A DNA stretch of 34,407 nt from Fidelibacterota bacterium. GTDB taxonomy: Bacteria; Fidelibacterota; Marinisomatia; Marinisomatales; TCS55. A program made the position numbers and the translations under genes. The notes under the pieces are model-generated. The model was not told the origin of the DNA. It searched no databases and was given only the letters and a program-made list of their open reading frames with translations. This document shows, piece after piece, positions 16,742-24,300 of this stretch (position 1 is the first letter of the stretch; each line of letters starts with the position of its first letter). The stretch is from NCBI GenBank assembly GCA_018674655.1, contig JABGZQ010000020.1:1-34407 (forward strand). The letters run 5' to 3'.

Positions 16742-16888
16742 TTATTTCTCCTTTTCTTCAACCTTTATCTCCTCAACCTGAGGGTGTGGATTGCCTCAAG
16801 TTGGCACGCCTAATTTCGGTAAAATGATTCGATTAATCAACCACCATGCACCCAGAATAACTGCAAATTGAAATATTTCTTCAATCAT
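16742..16888 (-). CDS. Candidate selenoprotein: tiny membrane protein with in-frame UGA
   Basis: The ATG overlaps the DUF302 TGA (ATGA). The frame encodes one membrane helix, IFQFAVILGAWWLINRII, then LPKLGVPT, a UGA at 16796-16798, and 17 further codons (GNPHPQVEEIKVEEKEK) ending in TAA three bases before the FmdB start. If UGA is read as selenocysteine the protein has 48 residues with Sec31. In support, both gene junctions are tight, the frame stays open after UGA, and a hairpin resembling a bacterial SECIS follows. Against, a 30-residue peptide ending at UGA is possible, and no selenocysteine machinery is in the window. UGA is an ordinary stop for other genes here, so it is not generally recoded. 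The function is unknown; the context is thiol/sulfur genes. Confidence 0.55.
16771..16783 (-). other. SECIS-like hairpin downstream of in-frame UGA
   Basis: The transcript reads CCUCA-GGU-UGAGG, a perfect 5-bp stem with loop GGU. The first loop G is the 18th base after the UGA. In E. coli fdhF the SECIS apical loop also begins with GGU, after 18 intervening bases. An outer AA(U)CC/GGUU pairing is possible but weak. Confidence 0.5.
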
Positions 16889-17271
16889 AAAGCATCAATG
16901 GCAGCGTGTAGCAAGCCGTTCACTTGGGTAGATAATTCTTCCAAATCATCCCGACCTGTTACAGATAACATTTTTTTTGCATCTATGGCTGAAACATTTA
17001 CTGTACCATCCTCATTATCCCATATAACAATATTACATGGTAATAATAATCCAATCTCTGGTTCCTCGGTTAATGCTTGGTATGCAATGTTTGGATTACA
17101 TGCGCCTAATATTTTATAAGGCTTAAAATCCACACCAATTTTTGTATTTAATGTTGACTTTACATCAATTTCAGTTAACACCCCGAATCCTTGAGACTGC
17201 AAAGATACACGAATTTTTTCTTCTGCTTCATTCATGCTGATACTTAATTGCCTTCCGTACCCGTATTTCAT
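16885..17271 (-). CDS. DUF302 family protein
   Basis: 128 residues with a single DUF302 domain. Its pattern is MNEAEEKIRVSLQSQGFGVL, TEIDVKSTLNTKIGVDFKPY, KILGACNPNIAYQAL and the strand LLLPCNIVIW. DUF302 proteins are small, mostly soluble, and often accompany thiol or heavy-metal/sulfur genes; the exact activity is unknown. Its ATG overlaps the DUF6132 stop by four bases (ATGA) and its own TGA overlaps the next ATG in the same way, making a coupled run of genes. Confidence 0.92.
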   Translation of the reverse strand: MKYGYGRQLSISMNEAEEKIRVSLQSQGFGVLTEIDVKSTLNTKIGVDFKPYKILGACNPNIAYQALTEEPEIGLLLPCNIVIWDNEDGTVNVSAIDAKKMLSVTGRDDLEELSTQVNGLLHAAIDAL

Positions 17272-17489
17272 GATTTCTCCTTTTTATTTTTTACAGGCCA
17301 AAACATAATTAAACCGACTAAAGATCCATATGCTATACTATTGACCGGATCAGTTGTGATATCACAAGATCCTGAATTACATCCAATAAAATAAAAATAG
17401 GTATAGCCAAGACTGCCCCCAAAAATTACGCCCAAAGGTATTCGGACCAATGTTTTAGAAAAAAAGTCTTTTATCTTGTCATATTCCAT
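17268..17489 (-). CDS. DUF6132-like small membrane protein
   Basis: 73 residues with two membrane helices (about 15-36 and 48-65). Between them is the loop GCNSGSCDITTDPVNSIAYG, whose two cysteines probably face the outside. This matches the small DUF6132 family, commonly found beside rhodanese and thioredoxin genes. A good GGAGG lies ten bases upstream, inside the rhodanese remnant whose stop overlaps this gene. A sulfur or thiol transfer role is suggested by neighbours only. Confidence 0.8.
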   Translation of the reverse strand: MEYDKIKDFFSKTLVRIPLGVIFGGSLGYTYFYFIGCNSGSCDITTDPVNSIAYGSLVGLIMFWPVKNKKEKS

Positions 17490-17679
17490 TTAATCATACC
17501 TCCAACCATATTTCTGGCAATAAATCCTTTTTCATTTAGAAACTTTGTTGCTTGCCCAGATCGATTTCCGGACCGACAATTCTGCAAGGTGCACACACAT
17601 CAACGATAACCAATCCTTCAGTATTAGACACATCAGTATCCCAATTATGATCTGTAAAAGTTTTTATATTTTCTGACAT
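17471..17679 (-). pseudogene. Frame-broken thioredoxin/rhodanese remnant
   Basis: From the ATG at 17679 (AAGGG upstream) the frame reads MSENIKTFTDHNWDTDV and GLVIVDV, which looks like the start of a thioredoxin. It then runs through CAPCRIVGPEID to a TAA at 17536. In another frame the same DNA encodes the C-terminal end of a rhodanese, with active-site CRSGNRSG, then FLNEKGF and NMVGGMIKW, ending at 17471. The frames meet at a GT dinucleotide run (17592-17599); loss of one GT would join them into one ORF of about 67 codons. Even then the middle of a rhodanese would be missing. The best reading is a deletion that fused two adjacent genes, followed or accompanied by a frameshift. Confidence 0.65.
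17592..17599. repeat. CA/GT dinucleotide run at a frame junction
   Basis: Four CA units on the plus strand (GT on the coding minus strand) lie where the thioredoxin-like and rhodanese frames would join. Such runs are prone to slippage, and one unit less restores a continuous frame. Confidence 0.5.
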
Positions 17680-17735
17680 TTTAGGCCCTTTTCTCTTTTA
17701 GATGTAAAAAGAGAATTTTGATTACAAATAGATTT

Positions 17736-19529
17736 TTAAAATGACCAAAAGATTGGAATAAAAATAACAGCCATCACAAATAAGGTTAATGCCAACGGCA
17801 ATCCCACTTTGATGTAATCAGAAAATTTGTACCCCCCGGGGCCATAGACCATGAGATTTGTTTGGTATCCAACAGGTGTAATAAATGATGCAGATGCTGC
17901 AAAACAAACTGCAAAAATAAATGGACGAGCATTCATGCCTAATTGAGAAGTCACTACCATAACAATGGGGGTCATTATAATTGCTGTGGCGGCATTTGAT
18001 GAAACTTCTGTCAACACCATGGTGATAAAATATATGAGTGCCAATAATACATACGGTTGCCAATCAACTGAAGATAACGAAACAATCTTTGAAATGGATA
18101 ATCCAATCCAATCAGCTGTTCCTGTAGAACGAATTACCAACCCTAGCGGTATGAGTGCTGCGATTAATATTATGACTTGCCAATTAATTGATTGATAGAC
18201 CTCATTGGGTTTGATTACTTTTAATATCAAAAGTAAGACTGTTCCAATTAATGCCCCTTTCATTATAGGAAATATTCCAAATGCGGCTAAGAGAATGGCC
18301 ATGACTAATACAATGATGCTCATCCACCATAATCGCACTTTTGCCAATTTTTGATCCACCTCTCCTAGTAAAATGAATTTACCCCTTTTCGCAAGATCAT
18401 TTAGTTTGTCACGTGACCCATAAACTAATAGTGTGTCATATGATTTTAATAAGACATGGGCTATTTTTTCCCTAATAATCAGCCCTTCTCTACGAATAGC
18501 CAATATAAAAGTACCAAATTGTTGCCGAAAATTTGATTCCATTAATGTTTGACCGACCAAATCTGACTTGTCAGAAACCATACATTCCATTAATATATTA
18601 TCTTTTTGTTCTAATTCTTTCTGGGTCAACTTTTCATCCGTGAGCAACGTAACTTTCTCTACTTCCTTAATTCTTAAAAAACTTTCCACTGATCCTTTTA
18701 CAAAAAGGATATCCCCTTCTTTTAAAATGCAACTTCCAATATTTTGAGAGATTAATTGGCCCTCCCGTTGAATATCTAAAATCATTACATCATAATTTTG
18801 ATTAATCTGGCGATCTTTACACGTCGATCCCACCAATGGCGAGCCACCTGTTATTTTAATTTCAGTTAAATACCCGGCCAAGTGGTAGCTCTTAGTTAAG
18901 CTGGAGGTTACCGTTCTTGATGGTAATAATCGAGGTGCAATCCACAATATGTATATTAAGCCGACTACGAGGCTGATGGATCCATACTTCGCAAATTCAA
19001 ACATACCCAAAGAATCTGTACCACCACTTTCCAAGTAAATTGAATTCACCAATAAGTTTGTAGAGGTACCGACTAACGTCAGTGACCCACCCAAAATAGC
19101 TGCATAACTTAACGGAATTAATACCTTTGAAGGACTAATATGATATTGATGAGCCAACCGAATGGTGACTGGCATAAATATAGCCACGATGGCCGTATTA
19201 TTCACCAGTGCACTGGCGATTCCTATTGTGAGTAAATAAACACCCAAACCCAAAATTTGTGATTTAGATGCAATCTGATTGATTTTTATTACTAAATATT
19301 CAAGAATACGTGTTTTCTGAAGTGCATGACTCAGCGTAAATAGGAGAGCAATCGTAATGACGGCAGGATTAGATAATCCCGAAATGGCTTCTTCAGGGGT
19401 TAAAAATCCAAAACCAAATAGGATACTTAGAATGAGCAATGCTGTTATATCTAAACTGAAGGTTTCTGTGACAAAAAGGATAAATGCCAACCCTATGATG
19501 GCAAGAACAAATGCAATTTCAAATGTCAT
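17736..19529 (-). CDS. SLC13/DASS-type permease with two RCK_C (TrkA-C) domains
   Basis: Sodium-coupled anion symporter of 597 residues in the inner membrane. The first membrane half contains LVNNTAIVAIFMP (about 108-120) and GTSTNLLVNS (154-163). Two cytoplasmic TrkA-C-like domains follow, about 215-295 and 305-390. The second half has EVSSNAATAIIMTP (508-521) and TPVGYQTNLMVYGPGGY (551-567). This architecture is shared with putative sulfate or carboxylate permeases. Sulfate would fit the sulfur-related neighbours and the sulfatase, but the anion is not shown by the sequence. The gene lies 38 bp after the HD-GYP gene on the same strand. Confidence 0.92.
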   Translation of the reverse strand: MTFEIAFVLAIIGLAFILFVTETFSLDITALLILSILFGFGFLTPEEAISGLSNPAVITIALLFTLSHALQKTRILEYLVIKINQIASKSQILGLGVYLLTIGIASALVNNTAIVAIFMPVTIRLAHQYHISPSKVLIPLSYAAILGGSLTLVGTSTNLLVNSIYLESGGTDSLGMFEFAKYGSISLVVGLIYILWIAPRLLPSRTVTSSLTKSYHLAGYLTEIKITGGSPLVGSTCKDRQINQNYDVMILDIQREGQLISQNIGSCILKEGDILFVKGSVESFLRIKEVEKVTLLTDEKLTQKELEQKDNILMECMVSDKSDLVGQTLMESNFRQQFGTFILAIRREGLIIREKIAHVLLKSYDTLLVYGSRDKLNDLAKRGKFILLGEVDQKLAKVRLWWMSIIVLVMAILLAAFGIFPIMKGALIGTVLLLILKVIKPNEVYQSINWQVIILIAALIPLGLVIRSTGTADWIGLSISKIVSLSSVDWQPYVLLALIYFITMVLTEVSSNAATAIIMTPIVMVVTSQLGMNARPFIFAVCFAASASFITPVGYQTNLMVYGPGGYKFSDYIKVGLPLALTLFVMAVIFIPIFWSF

Positions 19530-19567
19530 AATATATTATTTCGATTCGTTAAGACCAGAACCAAAAA

Positions 19568-21253
19568 TTAAATTTGGACTTCATCAATTTGTTCCGGATC
19601 GAGATATTCTTCCGCATATTTAAGGTAGATTTTTTCTTTCACAAAAATATCAAATAGATCCACATCAATATGAGCATCATTTTTCATAAATCCCAAAATG
19701 CGCATGGCCTGGCTCAGGGTTTTTCCTTTTTTATACGGACGATCTCTGGCAGTCAATGCTTCAAAAATATCTGCAATCGCCATAATGCGGGCTTGGACTG
19801 TCATTTCATCCTTTACCAATCCTTTCGGATAACCGGTACCATCTAATTTCTCGTGGTGACCTCCGGCAAACTCAGGTACATTTTGTAAATGTTTTGGGTA
19901 GGGTAATTCTTCCAACATATTGATGGTCACCACAATATGGTCATTAATCACTTTTCGTTCTTCCGGCGTCAGGGTCCCTTTTGGAATGGTTAAATTGTAT
20001 ATTTCATCTTCAGAAAGGAATCTTTCCATTTTCCCATTGGGTTTCCACCGATAATTCGCAATTTGATATACACGATCTTTTTTATCTCCGGACATAAATT
20101 CACCCCCCACATTAGATTCTTGTACAAATTCCAAATCACTCTTTAGGGTGTTCATTGTTTTGCGAAATGATTTTTTGAGTTCTTTTATTTTATTTTCCTT
20201 ATCGTCGACAGAAAGAGATTTGTCCCGTTCAATCTTGAGTTCTTTTTTCAAGCGTTTAATTTCTTCATCCCGACGGAGAACGCCAAATCGTGTTTCTACT
20301 TCATGAACACGATCATAAATCGTCTCCAATTTTGTACTTTTATCTACAACAAATTCCGGCGTAGCTACTTTACCACAGTCATGGAGCCAAGCTGCGATTT
20401 TCAGCTCATACATTTCCTTATCTGTAAATGTTACATCCGCAAAGGGGCCATCTTTCGTTTCCTGAACTGCGTTAGCTAAAAGTATGGTAATCTCCGGTAC
20501 GCGCTCGCAGTGCCCACCGGTATAGGGCGATTTGGCATCAATGGCAGAGGCAATCAGTTTAATAAAGGATTCAAATAAATTTTCTAAATCTTTAATCAAA
20601 TTCTTATTGGTAATCGCCACCGCAGCCTGACTGGCCAATGCTTCCACCATATCTTGAACGTCCGGAGTAAAGGGAATAATTTTTTTTGTTTTAGAGTCCT
20701 GAGCATTCAGAAGCTGAAGCACACCAATAATTTCATCTTCGTGGTTTTTGAGCGGCACCGTTAAAAATGATTTAGATCTATAACCTGTTTTTTCATCAAA
20801 CATTTTTGTTCCGGTAAAATCAAATCCTTTAGCTTTGTAGGCATCCTTGATATTAACTGTTTCACCTGTAAGCCCCACATAAGCCGCAATCATAGCGTTA
20901 TTGGGTTCCCCTTCATCTGTGTATAGTTTTACCGGATAAAATGGAATATCTTTTCCGGAGGTTCCTCCCATATGAAAATCAAGCGAATCTGTCATTAAAA
21001 TTTCAAATCGTAAACGGTTATCATCCGTCATCATGTATAAAGTACCGCCATCGGAATTAGCAATTCTTTTGGCTTCTATAAGAATCATCTCCAGAAGTTT
21101 ATTCATGTCCTTTTCTTTGGATAGGGCCAAACCAATATTGGCTAAGTTACTGATTTGCTTTTCTAAATCAGTAATATATGCATGAACAGCAGAAGGAGCT
21201 TCCGATATATACTTGGCCACTTGCGTCTTTGAGTATTGGGATTGTTTTGCCAT
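19568..21253 (-). CDS. GAF-HD-GYP protein, putative cyclic-di-GMP phosphodiesterase
   Basis: 561 residues: a short N-terminal coiled region, a GAF sensor domain (about 45-215) and an HD-GYP domain. Catalytic features are seen: HCER (from about 248), LHDCGK (HD at 291-292) and HHEKLDGTGYP (466-476), so cyclic-di-GMP hydrolysis is likely. A charged, coiled-coil-like insert of about 120 residues (306-426) separates the HD motif from the TPEE/GYP part; similar inserts beginning TKLETIYDRVHE occur in one HD-GYP subgroup. I prefer the ATG at 21253 because it leaves 81 bp to the divergent gene; an upstream ATG at 21310 would leave only 24 bp. Neither has a strong Shine-Dalgarno sequence. Confidence 0.9.
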   Translation of the reverse strand: MAKQSQYSKTQVAKYISEAPSAVHAYITDLEKQISNLANIGLALSKEKDMNKLLEMILIEAKRIANSDGGTLYMMTDDNRLRFEILMTDSLDFHMGGTSGKDIPFYPVKLYTDEGEPNNAMIAAYVGLTGETVNIKDAYKAKGFDFTGTKMFDEKTGYRSKSFLTVPLKNHEDEIIGVLQLLNAQDSKTKKIIPFTPDVQDMVEALASQAAVAITNKNLIKDLENLFESFIKLIASAIDAKSPYTGGHCERVPEITILLANAVQETKDGPFADVTFTDKEMYELKIAAWLHDCGKVATPEFVVDKSTKLETIYDRVHEVETRFGVLRRDEEIKRLKKELKIERDKSLSVDDKENKIKELKKSFRKTMNTLKSDLEFVQESNVGGEFMSGDKKDRVYQIANYRWKPNGKMERFLSEDEIYNLTIPKGTLTPEERKVINDHIVVTINMLEELPYPKHLQNVPEFAGGHHEKLDGTGYPKGLVKDEMTVQARIMAIADIFEALTARDRPYKKGKTLSQAMRILGFMKNDAHIDVDLFDIFVKEKIYLKYAEEYLDPEQIDEVQI

Positions 21254-21334
21254 GAAACTTTGGTGTTTTGAAACGAGTGAAAACTTACAGAAATCCACAA
21301 CATTGAGCAACCATATAGATGAGGGATATATTTT

Positions 21335-24300
21335 ATGAATTCTCTAATTTTACGGATGGCTAATATCCATAAATTTATCAAACTTGCAGAAGAAGAGAAG
21401 CTATCTGTAAATGAATTAATTGATTCAGCACAATCATTACTGAATACAGACAATGAGTGTTCTATTCATTCGTTTTTAGAGATCGGTCATCTTCCGGCAA
21501 TTAATAATCTAATCTATTCAGCAGATAGAATCGATGAATGGTTCAACCTACTTCATCAACTGATTCTAAAATCGAATTTTAATGTCTATGCCCTGCTCGC
21601 CCAGCGGGTAGAAAGATATGGTGATAAACCATTATTTCAGACAATTTCATCCAATAATATTACATCTACATCTTATGATGAAGTGTGGGAAATGGTTCAA
21701 TCCATTGGTTCCTATTTTCAAGAACAATTAGGCAAAAATGATACCATTGGAATCCTAATACCAAATCATCTAAACGGTATTATACTAGATTTGGCCTGCC
21801 TATCTTATCATATTCCTATCGTTCCAATCCCCATGAATTTATCCCCAGATCACCTATTCTATGTGTTGGATCATGCAGAAATAACTCATTTGTTTATGGG
21901 TAGTGACAGAGCCCCTGATTTACTCAAAAATACAAAACGCAAACCGTCTGAATTCAACGCTGTCCATATTGATAACAAAAAATCATGGAAAGATTTCTTG
22001 ATAAAATGTCGTCAAACCAAAATCGTCAAACCAAAATCCGAAGATCTGCAATCTCTCGCCACAATCATGTACACCTCCGGTACAACGGATAATCCCAAGG
22101 GTATTATTTTTAATCAGGAAAATATTATTACAAAACGGTTTGCCCGTGCATTAGCGCTTCCTAAAATTGGCTCCAACGATTTATTCCTGTGCTATCTCCC
22201 ACTTTATCATACATTTGGCCGTTGGTTTGAAATGATGGGATCAATCTTTTGGGGCGCCACTTATACATTTACCCAATCCACATCTTTTAAAAATTTACTT
22301 CATGATTTGAAAGTGACAAAACCATCCGTATTTATATCTATCCCCAAACGATGGATTCAAATTCAGGAACAGGTGGCTGCTTCAATCCCAATTGAAAAAT
22401 CGGATGATGTCGCAATTAAAAAAGTGACAACAACAGTGACAGGTGGGAATTTAAAATGGGGACTTTCAGCTGCCGGATTTCTCGACCCGGACATCTTTAA
22501 ATTCTTTCATCAAAACGGTATTTCTTTATTAAGTGGTTATGGAATGACAGAAGGGACTGGTGGAATAACCATGACACCACCAGAAGATTATGTGGTTAAC
22601 TCCGTGGGTAAAACGCTCCCAGGGATTGACCTAAAACTGGCAGAGGATAATGAATTACTCATGCGAGGCCCCTATGTTTCTACTGGGTATTATAAGGATG
22701 AGATAAAAGGGTCATATACGGATGGATGGTTTCATACAGGAGATATATTCAATTATAAAAAAGGTCATTATTTTATTGTAGACCGAAAAAAAGAAATTTA
22801 TAAAAACAGTCGTGGACAAACAATTTCTCCCCAGAAAATAGAAAACTTATTCCAAGATTTTGAAGCAATCCGATCTGTCTTTTTAGTAGGGGATGGAAAA
22901 GAATTCAATACAATTCTCCTATATCCAGAGCCGGAAAATGATGCAGTGAATCTTGATACGATGTCTCCTGAAGAGATTCGGATCTATTATAGTTCATTGG
23001 TCTTTTCTGTGAATACCTTTTTACCGCCCTATGAACGAATCGTGAATTATGCTATCATTCCCAGGGATTTTAATCACGATAACAATGAGCTCACGTTGAA
23101 GAATACCTTTAAACGGAAAAATATATTGGAAAATTTTGTGGATATTATCGAACCCATGTATGAGAAGAATTATACCAGCCTTATCCGGGGAGATTATGAA
23201 ATACAAATTCCGAACTGGCTCCTCAGGGAAAAGCGTCTCACCCGTGGTGATATTAGCTGGGATGGTAAAACCATTAGTGAATATAAATTTGATGGAGGTT
23301 TACCATTTAAATGGAACAAAGCAGCCTTAGTTATTGGGGACTTTGTTTACCAACCAAAAAATACAACATTCAGTTTTGCTAAATTCATTAGAGATCCCAA
23401 TTTGTGGATAGGGAATCAATCATTCGTTGACTTTGTAGGCGATGTTGGATATCGGGTGATTTCTTTTGAACCATACCATACCTTTTCAGTCAATCCTATC
23501 AAATTACCCTATCATCAATTTGAATATTTTTTGGATGCGATTCCGCCCTATCCAGAAGGTGATTTATCTTTACCATCTCTCCATTTGGCTGCATACAACC
23601 TTTTACAAAAAGATCACCATCACGTTAATTCTGCATTGATATTTTTTAAACAAGGATTGAACTCTCCAAAATATCAATCGATTATTCAAGAGCAATTACT
23701 ACGACTTCAAATGCACCCAGACCCCAAAATATGGATTAAGTCTTTTGAAATCCTTATGCCCTACCTCACAAGAGAAATGTTTATCAATCTTTTTCGGAAT
23801 TCCATTGCTGTAGATCAATCAGGAGTATTCACAAGTTTCAACTTAGGACTAATACAAGATGATCATTTTCAATCAATATTAGAGTTATTGGCTGAATTCA
23901 GACAGTCAGTACAAATACAGAAAAAAGATGAAAAAGTTTGCACTTTGCTTATCAATTTGATTACGGATCTGGGTATTTTAAATCCGAAATATTTTACAAA
24001 ATCTAGGGGGGAATTAACCTTGTGGATACTTTTTCCAATAAACACTGCCTATGCAAAATTAGCCAGCGATAATCGAACAAAATTGGAAACCGAGTTTCGC
24101 GAAAGGATTCATTCACAATCATTAGACAAATCATTTAACTGGGGAAAAGTCATTCAATTTGATAAAAATGTAACGGATGAAATAAAAAATAGAATTGAAC
24201 GCGTAATAATTAATTCAACATTAATAGGTGAATCCGTTTTCATTTTTTCTAAAGGTTACCAACTACATTTAAATGAAATCTCACCAAAGGGTGTATGGAT

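Noticed and set aside
16796-16798. General reassignment of UGA to Trp or Gly
   Set aside because: UGA ends several intact genes here (LivF, GMC, sulfatase, DUF302), so it is a normal stop in this genome.
17691-17715. AT-rich hairpin TTCTCTTTTA/TAAAAAGAGAA before the trx/rhodanese remnant
   Set aside because: It has a bulge, few GC pairs and no T-tract on the coding strand, so it is not a convincing terminator.
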